From: Paenibacillus sp. 481
Lineage (GTDB): Bacteria > Bacillota > Bacilli > Paenibacillales > Paenibacillaceae
Assembly: GCF_021223605.1 (NCBI RefSeq)
Contig: NZ_CP075175.1
Location: forward strand, 1,902,001-1,966,000
Length of the DNA: 64,000 nt
Direction of reading: 5' to 3'
In this document: piece after piece, positions 8,982 through 17,749 of the stretch
Position numbering within the stretch: position 1 is the stretch's first letter
How the letters are laid out: every line of letters begins with the position of its first letter
Made by a program: the position numbers and the translations under genes
The notes under the pieces: generated by a model
Database searches by the model: none
Told to the model about the DNA's origin: nothing
The model's input: only the letters and a program-made list of their open reading frames with translations

Positions 8982-9446
8982 CTATAGCCCAAAAATAGCA
9001 TCAATCATTGGTTTTGTGTGTCCGCCCGGATACAACACATACAACAGCGTATATACTGTCGCGCCTGTGATCGCTGTGGCGAACCAAATAATCGACGTCA
9101 CCCTACCAAGCTTACGATGCGTTTTGTACTTTGCTTTATATCCTGTATACAAAGTCGTTAGGCCGAATACAGCGGCGACTGTTGCCAACACAATATGAAA
9201 CAATAAGAATACTAAATAGTACGGTTTTAAATCGTCTGGCCCGCCCCAGCTTGTGTTTCCTACAAAAATAGTACGGGACACATAAATAATAAAGAAACTT
9301 AGTGCTGCTACAGCTGCATACATCATCGTCTTCTTATGCGCTTCGCGTTTGCCTTTTACGATTTGCGCCCAACCGATTGCAACGAGAATTGCGCTTGTTA
9401 CAATTAGTGTCGTGCTCATTGCAGGCATTAGATTGTGCAGATCCAC
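8982..9446 (-). CDS. DUF420 membrane protein (YozB-like)
   Basis: A 154-residue protein with four hydrophobic helices. Conserved-looking His and polar residues lie between helices (LLFHIVLATVAAVFG, KTHRKLGRVTSIIW), as expected for DUF420 proteins, which are often encoded beside heme-copper oxidase genes. Function unproven; a role in oxidase assembly or haem/copper handling is inferred from place. It starts with GTG, ten bases after AGGAGGG; the TTA-rich gap to ctaG is 82 bases. Confidence 0.8.
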   Translation of the reverse strand: MDLHNLMPAMSTTLIVTSAILVAIGWAQIVKGKREAHKKTMMYAAVAALSFFIIYVSRTIFVGNTSWGGPDDLKPYYLVFLLFHIVLATVAAVFGLTTLYTGYKAKYKTHRKLGRVTSIIWFATAITGATVYTLLYVLYPGGHTKPMIDAIFGL

Positions 9447-9528
9447 GGATTAAACGCCCTCCTCTTAATCTTTAGCAAGGTAGGCTTTCCTATGTAGGGA
9501 AGTCTACGTACGTATCCATTATAAAGCA

Positions 9529-10440
9529 TTAAACTTCATTCAACCGCTCTTTTGGAGTGGATGCCACAAAATCGTCATCATCTTTGCCTTCACGTGTGAA
9601 CCATTGCTTAAACACGTAGGCCAAGATCAGACCATATACGATCTCTTGTACCAACTTCATAATGATTCCGCCGAGCTGTTGGTCTTCCACTACGTTAAAC
9701 CAGTTGAAAAATTGCGGTCCATCAAACGACGCCAGCACTACTGCGGGATCGCCTGTAATACAATACCCCATCGCTTCTATCCAAGCATCCTTGTCGCTAT
9801 AAGTAGCATATAACGGGTCAGATGCAAAAATAATTAACGCACAGGCTGGCGTAATAAGCACGCCATTCAAAAAGATATAGCCCATCTTCTTAACATCCGC
9901 TATTTGAGTCCAAGCCTGAACGGGATTAACGACAGGCCACCACATAAGCAGCGCCGTTACGAACAACAGGACGTAATAGCTAATATGAGCCGCATAATTC
10001 GTCATTAAGAAATCGTGTACATCAGGCACATGATAGATAGAGAAAAATGCGTTAAACATCACTGCACATAAGATCGGATGCGTGAGTGGCAGCAACTTCT
10101 TCAACCATGCCCGTTCCAGCAAGAAGCGCCATAACCAACCCGGTATACCTAACAAAAGTAACGGTGGCACGATAATATACGTAATCGACATGAGTATCAT
10201 ATGAAACGTGAACATCATATGGCTCATCATATAAATAGGTCCACCCTGCGCTAAGTAAAGGAGCAGTATGCCAATGATGAACATAATCTTCCGTTTCAGC
10301 GGTACGGGAGCCGAACCTATAAATTGATTTCGATATATACCCGTAAGCCCTAAATACAAAATGATAACGAGTACCGCAGAAAGGAGAAGTAACGGACTCC
10401 ATAAATCGTATAAACTAAAATATTGCGTTAAACCGAACAT
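9529..10440 (-). CDS. ctaG: CtaG, cytochrome c oxidase assembly factor
   Basis: A 303-residue polytopic membrane protein with about seven helices, of the caa3_CtaG family, needed for assembly (probably copper insertion) of caa3 oxidase in Bacillus. Seen here: repeated His/Met-rich segments in or near helices (IYMMSHMMFTFHMILMS, IYHVPDVHDFLM) that could bind copper. GAAAGGAATG precedes its ATG. It is separated from ctaF by 120 bases containing a hairpin, so it may be expressed at a lower level than the structural subunits. Confidence 0.92.
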   Translation of the reverse strand: MFGLTQYFSLYDLWSPLLLLSAVLVIILYLGLTGIYRNQFIGSAPVPLKRKIMFIIGILLLYLAQGGPIYMMSHMMFTFHMILMSITYIIVPPLLLLGIPGWLWRFLLERAWLKKLLPLTHPILCAVMFNAFFSIYHVPDVHDFLMTNYAAHISYYVLLFVTALLMWWPVVNPVQAWTQIADVKKMGYIFLNGVLITPACALIIFASDPLYATYSDKDAWIEAMGYCITGDPAVVLASFDGPQFFNWFNVVEDQQLGGIIMKLVQEIVYGLILAYVFKQWFTREGKDDDDFVASTPKERLNEV

Positions 10441-10500
10441 ACTAAATCATTCCTTTCAGCCGTTAGTCGCCACCATTTCGCCACATTTTGGGCTATTACG

Positions 10501-10537
10501 GAAAAAGAGGCGACGCTGTCGGCGTCCCCTCTTTTTC
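10501..10537 (-). terminator. Internal hairpin between ctaF and ctaG
   Basis: A 16-bp stem (GAAAAAGAGGCGACGC against its complement, one mismatch) with a 5-base loop. On the minus strand it ends CTCTTTTTCC. Because the gene order continues past it, it probably acts as a partial terminator or RNA-stabilising structure that lowers ctaG and DUF420 expression. Confidence 0.65.
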
Positions 10538-10559
10538 ATTATATCATCGAATAACCTGC

Positions 10560-10883
10560 TTACCACCATACCCAGAACAGAGCCATAATGATACCAGTGA
10601 AGGCGATAAAAGCGCCACCGAACATAAATAATATCGGAAGCATATGCCCTTTATCCTTCATGTGCATCCAATATCCCATTTGAATGCATACTTGTATAAC
10701 AGCCATGACGAGCAAAATGACAATGATAAACGTCGTGTTTACTTCTCCAACAGAACCGACTGCCGCAAATGCGATCAATGTCAGTGCTACGGAGATAATA
10801 AATGCGACAATATGCTTTTGTGGACCTTCGTGCTTATGACGACGCTTTGATTCGTTATCCGAAACCGTATGCTGTGCTGCCAT
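10560..10883 (-). CDS. ctaF: Cytochrome c oxidase subunit IV (caa3 type)
   Basis: A 107-residue small subunit with a charged, His/Lys-rich N-terminus and three membrane helices. It matches the COX4_pro family of caa3 oxidases and contains MGYWMHMKDKGHMLP between helices two and three. Its ATG lies 5 bases after the ctaE stop, with the ribosome site AAAGGTGG inside the end of ctaE. Confidence 0.92.
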   Translation of the reverse strand: MAAQHTVSDNESKRRHKHEGPQKHIVAFIISVALTLIAFAAVGSVGEVNTTFIIVILLVMAVIQVCIQMGYWMHMKDKGHMLPILFMFGGAFIAFTGIIMALFWVWW

Positions 10884-10887
10884 TCAC

Positions 10888-11505
10888 TTACGCCACCTTT
10901 CCCATTAAGTAAACGACGGTAAAGATGAATACCCACACGACGTCAATAAAGTGCCAATACATTGCTGAAATGTACACTTTAGGCGCCGTTACGAAGTTTA
11001 GTCCTTTTTTGTATACTTGCACAATCAAGATCGTAATCCACGCTACCCCGAACGCAACGTGCGCGCCGTGGAAACCAACTAGCGTATAGAACGCGGTACT
11101 AAACGCACTAGTTGTAAACGTGTGTCCTAAATGATAGTACTCTACGAACTCGTAAATCTCTAAGCCTAAGAATCCGAAGCCTAAAATAACGGTTACGATA
11201 AGCCAGTTAAGCATCTTCTTCTTATCGCCTTGATGCAAAGCCTGAACGGCAAACACGCTCGTCAAGGAACTAATCAACAAGATAGCTGTTGCAATAGCAA
11301 CAATCGGAAGCTTAAACAGCTCATCAGCTGTAGGGCCATCACCGATATTGTTGCGTAGGGCGAGGAACGTTGCGAACAACGTACCAAACAATACTGCTTC
11401 ACCGCCAAGGAACAACCAGAAGCCAAGTACCTTGTTACGACCTTCTAAGGTCGCTTTTTCCGGTTCATGGGGCCATTGGCCTTCGTGATGTGCGGGTGCA
11501 CTCAT
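10888..11505 (-). CDS. ctaE: Cytochrome c oxidase subunit III
   Basis: A 205-residue subunit III with five membrane helices, as usual for caa3 oxidases whose subunit I carries the extra helices. The segment GFHGAHVAFG and the final YWHFIDVVWVFIFTVVYL are characteristic. The ATG overlaps the ctaD TGA by 4 bases (ATGA), coupling their translation in a fixed ratio. Confidence 0.95.
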   Translation of the reverse strand: MSAPAHHEGQWPHEPEKATLEGRNKVLGFWLFLGGEAVLFGTLFATFLALRNNIGDGPTADELFKLPIVAIATAILLISSLTSVFAVQALHQGDKKKMLNWLIVTVILGFGFLGLEIYEFVEYYHLGHTFTTSAFSTAFYTLVGFHGAHVAFGVAWITILIVQVYKKGLNFVTAPKVYISAMYWHFIDVVWVFIFTVVYLMGKVA

Positions 11506-13385
11506 TGTTTAACCCCCTTTTCTTCCAACTCTTCCTTGTGAATATGGAAACCATGATCGTCGATAACGGAACGAAGGAACATGCTTCCGAACGTAACAAC
11601 CAAACCGAAGATTGCTACAATATGGTTATTGAACAAGAAGTTCAATGTGCTTTGACCAAAGTCATCTTTTGCAAACATAAAGCCAAATCCGGCAATAAAC
11701 AAGCCGACAGACATAACGAATGGCAAGATAGAAGCGTTTGGCATATGGATGTCACCAAGTGGTTCAGCTGGTGTCATCTCTTTATTGCCGTCCATCTTCT
11801 CTTTCCACCAAGCATCATAACCGCGTACAAGCGGAGTTTGCTTGAAGTTGTACTCTGGCGGTGGAGAAGGAATCGTCCACTCCAATGTACGACCGTCTTC
11901 CCAAGGATCGTCAGCAACAACTTGCTTCTGCATCGTCGTCATGACAACGTTGTACATGAACATCAGTACACCGACACCCATCATAAGAGCACCGATTGTA
12001 CTTACCAAGTTCATCGTATCAAAGCCTTGGTTTGGCAAGTATGTAAATACGCGGCGTGGCATACCTGTCAAGCCGAGGAAATGCTGAACAAAGAACGTCA
12101 ATTGGAAACCGATATTGAACATCCAGAACGTAGCTTTTCCCAAACCTTCATGCAATACTTTACCGAACATTTTCGGCCACCAGTAATGGAGACCGGAGAA
12201 CAAACCGAGTACAAGACCACCAACGATAACGTAGTGGAAATGCGCTACTACAAAATACGTATCATGGAACTGGAAGTCAGCTGGTGCAGACGCAAGCATA
12301 ACGCCCGTCACACCACCCATAACGAATGTAGGTACGAAGCTGATTGCGTACAAGTTCGCTGATGTGAACTTGATTGATCCGCCCCACATGGTGAACAACC
12401 AGTTAAAGATTTTAATACCCGTCGGTACTGCGATAAGCATCGTTGCAATGGAGAACAATGCGTTCGCGACTGGACCTAAGCCAACTGTAAACATGTGGTG
12501 AGCCCATACCATGAAGCCCAAAAAACCAATCAGTACAGTCGCAAATACCATCGAGCTGTAACCGAACAAACGTTTACGTGAGAATGTGCTAATAACGTCC
12601 GAGATAATACCAAATGCTGGCAAAATCAAAATATATACTTCTGGATGACCGAAGATCCAGAAAATGTGCTGCCATAATACGACGCTACCACCGTTCGGAA
12701 CATAGAAGAAGTTTCCGCCGAACAAACGGTCAAACGTCAGCAAAATCAAACCAACTGTAATAGCTGGGAAAGCGAACAAAATCAATGCTGACGTAATGAA
12801 GGATGCCCATGTGAACATTGGCATACGCATATACGTCATACCTGGCGCACGCATGTTAATGATTGTCGCCAAGAAGTTAATACCACCAAGCAATGTACCG
12901 ATACCGGAAATTTGAAGTCCTATCGTATAGAAGTCCATCCCGTGATGCGGGCTGTATTCTGTACTGGACAACGGCACGTAAGCCGTCCAACCTGCGTCAG
13001 GCACACCGCCTACTAACCAGCTCAAGTTCAAGAGCAATCCACCGAAGAAGAATGTCCAGAAGCCTAGAGAGTTAAGAAACGGGAACGCAACGTCGCGCGC
13101 CCCGATTTGCAATGGAACAATCGCATTCATAAGTGCGAAGATGATCGGCATAACACCAAGGAAGATCATCGTTGTACCGTGCATAGTTATCAATTCGTTG
13201 AACGTTTGAGCGTCAACGAAGTCGTTCATAGGTTGAATCAACTGAATACGAATGAGGATGGCCTCAATACCACCAATACCGAAGAAAAACGCCCCGGCAA
13301 TGAGGTACAAAATGCCAATCTTCTTATGGTCGACCGTCGTCAGCCAATCCATCAAGCCGGTATACCGCTTTACCGTATGAGCCAA
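11502..13385 (-). CDS. ctaD: Cytochrome c oxidase subunit I
   Basis: A 627-residue catalytic subunit of the caa3 oxidase. Visible haem and copper ligands: the haem a His in TMHGTTM near residue 70, HPEVYILILPAFG with the Cu-B His and cross-linked Tyr near residue 250, the HH pair in WAHHMFT near residue 300, and HDTYFVVAHFHYVIVGG with haem ligands near residue 385. The length and the additional C-terminal helices (after residue 540) are typical of Bacillus caa3 enzymes. Transcribed after ctaC with a 41-base gap. Confidence 0.97.
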   Translation of the reverse strand: MAHTVKRYTGLMDWLTTVDHKKIGILYLIAGAFFFGIGGIEAILIRIQLIQPMNDFVDAQTFNELITMHGTTMIFLGVMPIIFALMNAIVPLQIGARDVAFPFLNSLGFWTFFFGGLLLNLSWLVGGVPDAGWTAYVPLSSTEYSPHHGMDFYTIGLQISGIGTLLGGINFLATIINMRAPGMTYMRMPMFTWASFITSALILFAFPAITVGLILLTFDRLFGGNFFYVPNGGSVVLWQHIFWIFGHPEVYILILPAFGIISDVISTFSRKRLFGYSSMVFATVLIGFLGFMVWAHHMFTVGLGPVANALFSIATMLIAVPTGIKIFNWLFTMWGGSIKFTSANLYAISFVPTFVMGGVTGVMLASAPADFQFHDTYFVVAHFHYVIVGGLVLGLFSGLHYWWPKMFGKVLHEGLGKATFWMFNIGFQLTFFVQHFLGLTGMPRRVFTYLPNQGFDTMNLVSTIGALMMGVGVLMFMYNVVMTTMQKQVVADDPWEDGRTLEWTIPSPPPEYNFKQTPLVRGYDAWWKEKMDGNKEMTPAEPLGDIHMPNASILPFVMSVGLFIAGFGFMFAKDDFGQSTLNFLFNNHIVAIFGLVVTFGSMFLRSVIDDHGFHIHKEELEEKGVKQ

Positions 13386-13426
13386 GGTCGTTACCTCCCT
13401 AGAAGATGCTAATACTACTATAAATA

Positions 13427-14494
13427 TTACTGCTTATTAATCGCCTTCAAAGAATCCAACTTGTAGTTCGCCAAGTAATCAACGATAGCGTCCATCTCTG
13501 AATCTGTCAGTGGAACAGCTGGCATCTTGTTAGCTGGCTTATGTTTCTCTGGATCTTTGATCCACTCACGCAAGTTCTCTTCCATCTTCGCTTGGTCAAG
13601 TGGTTCGTTCTCGTTATCACGATTTAGCAAAATACCTGCAACCGACTCCCGGCTTCCGATACCCTTCAAGTTAGGACCCATAGAAGGTGCATTATCGATA
13701 GCGTGGCAAGACAAGCAGTTTTGTTTGAACTTTTCATTCAATGCTTCATCGTCAGAAAACGGCTTCGCTTCGCCTTTCATGTCGCTTACCCATGCTGTAA
13801 ATGTCTCGTTGCTGACCGACTTCACTTTGAAGTCCATCAATGCGTGGGAAGGTCCGCACAACTCTGCGCACTTTCCGCGGAATACGCCATCACGATTCGT
13901 CTCGATGTACATTTTGTTCTTATTGCCTTCTGGGTTCGTATCCATCTTACCTGCAATAGAAGGAATCCAGAAAGAGTGAAGAACGTCAGCCGTCTTCAAC
14001 TCAATAGCAACTTTCTTACCTGTAGGAATAACTAAGTCCTGAGCAGTAATAATGCCATACTCTGGGTACTCGAATTCCCACCAGTAAAGGTGTGATGTAA
14101 CTTTGACCTTAACTGCATCTTTGTCTTTACTGTAGTCTTCTGAAAATTCAAATACATACTTAACCGTTGGAACTGCCAAAATAACCAAAAGGATGATCGG
14201 AATAACCGTCCAAATGATCTCCAACTTATGACTTCCCTCAACTTGCTTCGGAATTTCGTTTGATCCCGGCCGTCTACGGTAGCGGATGACGACGTAAATA
14301 GCGATACCGAATACAACTATTACTACAAAAGTCATAATCGTAATCGACAACTGCATCAATCCTAATTGCTTCTCCGCTATAGGGCCTTGCGGGTTGAGAG
14401 TGGATAAATCCTCGCGACCGCAAGCGCTCAGGAGCAAGACGAGTCCGGCGAACAACGGAAGGAGTCGTTTCATAGCATGCCACCGTTTCATCAT
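13427..14494 (-). CDS. ctaC: Cytochrome c oxidase subunit II with fused cytochrome c domain
   Basis: A 355-residue lipoprotein. The signal peptide ends at lipobox LSAC (Cys25), two membrane helices follow (about 42-65 and 88-110), then the cupredoxin domain with the Cu-A site CAELCGPSHALM near residue 215, and a C-terminal cytochrome c domain with haem motif CLSCH near residue 272 and a Met in NKMPAVPL as the likely sixth ligand. This fusion defines caa3 oxidase. First gene of the operon; no ctaA or ctaB (haem A synthesis) is next to it, unlike in B. subtilis. Confidence 0.96.
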   Translation of the reverse strand: MMKRWHAMKRLLPLFAGLVLLLSACGREDLSTLNPQGPIAEKQLGLMQLSITIMTFVVIVVFGIAIYVVIRYRRRPGSNEIPKQVEGSHKLEIIWTVIPIILLVILAVPTVKYVFEFSEDYSKDKDAVKVKVTSHLYWWEFEYPEYGIITAQDLVIPTGKKVAIELKTADVLHSFWIPSIAGKMDTNPEGNKNKMYIETNRDGVFRGKCAELCGPSHALMDFKVKSVSNETFTAWVSDMKGEAKPFSDDEALNEKFKQNCLSCHAIDNAPSMGPNLKGIGSRESVAGILLNRDNENEPLDQAKMEENLREWIKDPEKHKPANKMPAVPLTDSEMDAIVDYLANYKLDSLKAINKQ

Positions 14495-14827
14495 TGATCA
14501 ACCCCACTTTTTACGTTTTCGCAGATTAGCACATCTCTTTGCCCATTCAAAAACTCTGCACCATAAGCATACTGTCCACAGTTAGTGAACATATACGCAA
14601 TTGTTGCAGAAATGAAGGGCTGCTTGACCTATTTCAGTAGACGCGTAAGCCTTTCCAATCCTTGACTGAACAAAGAAAAGCAGGTCGTCATTCAAGCTTC
14701 GATGTCGTAATCCTGTCAATGAAACCAATCACTACCCTTAATATAATTTCCATATATTTATTTGTCAATGATTCCCGCCGAGTTCACAAAGTGTTCAGAA
14801 ACATGGTTTTTCCCATAAAATCAACAC

Positions 14828-14842
14828 TTGCAAACGCTTTCA
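14828..14842. promoter_or_regulatory. Candidate CcpA cre site upstream of ctaC
   Basis: TTGCAAACGCTTTCA fits the catabolite-responsive-element pattern WTGNNARCGNWWWCA at every position. It lies 334 bases before ctaC and 145 before the divergent lipoprotein gene. Carbon repression of caa3 genes is known in Bacillus; here it is an inference. The rest of 14500-14980 is AT-rich control region without a gene. Confidence 0.55.
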
Positions 14843-14986
14843 GGCGGCTTGGTTTCATGCATTGTTCATGTCGAAATAAGTCGTTTTATGTCGGTTAAAA
14901 CACCCTCTTTTCAGCACCAATCACCAATTAGAATAATCTATCTGTTATTTCGGAATAATACACAAATGAAATAAGGGGGGATCTCC

Positions 14987-15757
14987 TTGAATTCGATGTT
15001 TACATCAAAAAGGCATGCGACAGTTCACAAGATTGTCATATTTTCCGCCATATTTATCCTTTGTCTCATGGCAACAGCCTGTGCGGAGTACCGCGCGGAT
15101 AGCGGTAAAGAGCGTGGCGGGCATTCATTGGGCAACTATGGAGACCGCATGACACGCGATTCTCGAATTGCTGAAGAGCGAGCATATTCGGAGCGAGGTG
15201 ATTTAGAGCAATCAGTACCGTGGGCGAATCCCATGTATGATCACTCCACACGGACGAAGTCCATACAGCCCCATTCTGGGCAATCTGGCAGCGTTCGTGC
15301 AGACAAAACGACTAGCACTGCCGTTAGCAAGCTAGCAGGAATTGATGTCGCCCATGTCATCGTCATGGACGGTGATGCATTTGCCTCTGTTACACTAGAG
15401 GCTGGTAGCTTAGGTACGAAAGGTCGCGGTGGACGAGCTTCACGCGAGCAAATAGGCATTACCAGTCAACAAAGTGCACCCTACTCACGGGAGCCTGGCT
15501 TGACTACGCCGCAGATCGTCACCCCGCACAGCGCTCAGCTTAGCTCTAGACAGAGCGACGGTTTGTCACATGAATTAAAGCAAACCGTTAGTGTCTGCGT
15601 GCGCAAATATATACCTGGCGTCCGCCGTGTATACGTGAGCGCCAATGGCACATTGTACAACGAGTTGACGCACTATGTGATGCGTGCGTACCCGCAACAG
15701 CAATTACAAGCTGACCGCGCTGAGATTGAACGGACGCTTCGCGACCATTTTAGGTAG
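14987..15757 (+). CDS. YhcN/YlaJ-family sporulation lipoprotein
   Basis: A 256-residue lipoprotein. The signal peptide ends in lipobox MATAC (Cys32), followed by a long polar Ser/Arg/Gly-rich linker, then two segments typical of the spore YhcN/YlaJ family: SKLAGIDVAHVIVMDGDAFASV (residues about 110-130) and a C-terminal half with KYIPGVRRVYVS. Family members are made in the forespore or germinating spore; their task is not well known. TTG (14987) stands 7 bases after AGGGGGG; the ATG at 14996 is an alternative. The gene is divergent from ctaC. Confidence 0.75.
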   Translation: MNSMFTSKRHATVHKIVIFSAIFILCLMATACAEYRADSGKERGGHSLGNYGDRMTRDSRIAEERAYSERGDLEQSVPWANPMYDHSTRTKSIQPHSGQSGSVRADKTTSTAVSKLAGIDVAHVIVMDGDAFASVTLEAGSLGTKGRGGRASREQIGITSQQSAPYSREPGLTTPQIVTPHSAQLSSRQSDGLSHELKQTVSVCVRKYIPGVRRVYVSANGTLYNELTHYVMRAYPQQQLQADRAEIERTLRDHFR

Positions 15758-15979
15758 CCGAACAGTTGAAACAGGAGCACATGTAGCAAATGCAGCAAGT
15801 AATAAATGAAATAAGTATTTCATTACGTTAATCAATCACATGTATGTATGAACGGAATGGTCTGTATGCATAGCTTGTATGAATAGTCTGTATGTGTGGT
15901 CTATATGAAAAATGATGAGCAAAATCAGTAAATAGTAAGTGAGCTAGACGCGAGCACCCACAAATAAGCGACATACACG

Positions 15980-16007
15980 AGGCGCACTACATCGAAACAG
16001 TGCGCCT
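15980..16007. terminator. Bidirectional terminator
   Basis: Nine-base arms AGGCGCACT and AGTGCGCCT with a 10-base loop between convergent genes, followed by GTATATTTATAT. The preceding stretch 15830-15915 is a loose, degenerate run of GTATG and GTCTGTATG words with no gene. Confidence 0.6.
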
Positions 16008-16037
16008 GTATATTTATATATTGTGTTTACTCCTGAT

Positions 16038-16226
16038 CTACGACACGCTGGAGTCCAATTTCCCCAATTCATTCTCCACTAATTGGGTCAATTCGTCTTC
16101 ATAGCCTCCCATTATCCGATACTTCCGGATATATTCCTTCACAAACTTCCGTGGATTTTTCGGGCGGAAGATGCGAGTCATCTCCAACAAGCTTTCCTTC
16201 ACTTCGTTGTGACCTTTTGTTGCCAT
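16038..16226 (-). CDS. Small conserved-looking protein of unknown function
   Basis: A 62-residue, charged, probably helical protein (KESLLEMTRIFRPKNPRKFV near the N-terminus, YEDELTQLVENELGKLDSS at the end). GGAGGG lies 7 bases before its ATG, which makes it a believable gene. No membrane segment or cofactor motif is visible and I do not recognise the family. Confidence 0.65.
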   Translation of the reverse strand: MATKGHNEVKESLLEMTRIFRPKNPRKFVKEYIRKYRIMGGYEDELTQLVENELGKLDSSVS

Positions 16227-16478
16227 GAAAATTCCCTCCCAAAGCGTTGTAGATCATGCTCCGACTGGAGTACAACTTGAGACTCTTCGCTTCACTTACT
16301 GGAATTTGCAACCTTTTAGCCCTATTATATCATATTCAAACGTACTGCAAAAACACACCAACATCACTCGTCTATTTATACGTTGGACATGATAATTATA
16401 GCAGCAATTGTTGACGCATAGCCCCATTCATATGACATAATTTAAATTCTAATTGTTATGACGAGGTGTCTAATTAAA

Positions 16479-17624
16479 ATGATAAACGCTCAAATACCCC
16501 AAAATGTTTCGTCTACAATATATGTAAACGAGTGGAAACCTAGCTGTCCGACTGAAGTTAATATCGATACGAATCAATTACAGGCTGCAGTTGCATTGCT
16601 TGACCCCTTGTTTCCTCGGCTACGCTGTTTCTTATTAGCTCGGAACGAACGTCTCATTACTGAAATATATCGTAATGATGGTGCCCCAGAAGCGCTAAAC
16701 GACTTGCGGTCTGCAACTAAGAGCTTTATTGCCGCTTTGCTGGGCATCGCCATGCACCAACATCGCATGCATGATGTCGAGATTCCTGTCTTGCCATTAC
16801 TCGAATCCATTCATCACAAACGTTCTGCTGCTGATCCGTTATGGCAGCAATTGACGATACGCCACTTCCTGTCCATGTCCTCTGGACTCATGTGGCACAC
16901 TGGCAAACGACTTGGCGAACAATGGATTCAGCGCTTCCACCAAAGCTCAAGCTGGAGAGGATTTTCTTTTCGTTTACCTGTACGCGCACATTCAATCGGT
17001 CAATTTCAGTACCGCAGTATCGATAGCCATCTTCTATCTGTATTACTCACCCGTATTACAGGTATGCGCGCGGACACATTCGCAGAGCAGCATTTATTCG
17101 GGCCGCTTGGCATTACCAATTATCGCTGGCAGCTATCACCTGACGATGATGCTGCCGGCCATATCGGCCTTGAATTAACAGGCAGAGATATGCTCAAATT
17201 CGGCCAACTCTTCCTAAATCAAGGTCAATGGCACCATGAGCACAATAAAAGCGACAGTAACGGCAACATCAATTGCAGTAGCAACGTCGATTGCAACAGC
17301 ATCGGCAACGTCAATAACAACAATAGCAGCCTAACCTCGACATCTATAATCCCTGCAAACTGGGTGCGCGAGTCTCTCAAGCAACAAATTGAAGGGCTGC
17401 CTGCATACGGGCACTACGGCTATCAATGGTGGATTCAGCGGCTACGCTGTGCCCGTAAAAAGACCTACACACATGCCGCCTACGCACTCGGCCATGGAGG
17501 TCAAATTATTTACGTGATTCCAAAGTACGGGTTGACCCTTGTTTTTGCGTCTAATCCTCATGTAAATAGATATCGTCATCCTAGGCAATGGATTGAAGAA
17601 CATTTGCTGCCTGCTTGTCATTAA
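16479..17624 (+). CDS. Serine hydrolase of the beta-lactamase/class C PBP family
   Basis: A 381-residue protein of the beta-lactamase fold. Visible motifs: S-A-T-K in RSATKSFIAALLG (Ser78-Lys81, nucleophile and base), a Y-R-S tripeptide in FQYRSIDSHLLS replacing the usual Y-S-N, and HGG near the C-terminus replacing KTG. No signal peptide is seen, so it may act in the cytoplasm as an esterase or peptidase. ATG at 16479 is preferred because GAGGTG precedes it by 11 bases. Oddity: an insert of about 37 residues made almost only of Asn, Ser and Gly (about residues 260-296) before the last domain. Confidence 0.8.
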   Translation: MINAQIPQNVSSTIYVNEWKPSCPTEVNIDTNQLQAAVALLDPLFPRLRCFLLARNERLITEIYRNDGAPEALNDLRSATKSFIAALLGIAMHQHRMHDVEIPVLPLLESIHHKRSAADPLWQQLTIRHFLSMSSGLMWHTGKRLGEQWIQRFHQSSSWRGFSFRLPVRAHSIGQFQYRSIDSHLLSVLLTRITGMRADTFAEQHLFGPLGITNYRWQLSPDDDAAGHIGLELTGRDMLKFGQLFLNQGQWHHEHNKSDSNGNINCSSNVDCNSIGNVNNNNSSLTSTSIIPANWVRESLKQQIEGLPAYGHYGYQWWIQRLRCARKKTYTHAAYALGHGGQIIYVIPKYGLTLVFASNPHVNRYRHPRQWIEEHLLPACH

Positions 17625-17640
17625 CAAGCAACTTTTTTTA
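17612..17640 (+). terminator. Terminator overlapping the serine hydrolase stop codon
   Basis: TGCTTGT and ACAAGCA form a 7-bp stem with a 5-base loop, followed by AACTTTTTTTA. The TAA stop codon (17622-17624) lies within the loop and start of the right arm. Confidence 0.7.
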
Positions 17641-17749
17641 TTTTTCTGATTGCTTACAGTAATGTAAGCTGTCAAAAGGCTATGCTTACTGGCAAGTCTT
17701 GTCATCAATCGTTATAATGTTAAACAGCTAGATAAAAGGAGCGTTGACA

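Noticed and set aside
11370-12362. 330-codon plus-strand open frame opposite ctaD/ctaE
   Set aside because: It lies wholly inside well-supported oxidase genes and has no family resemblance.
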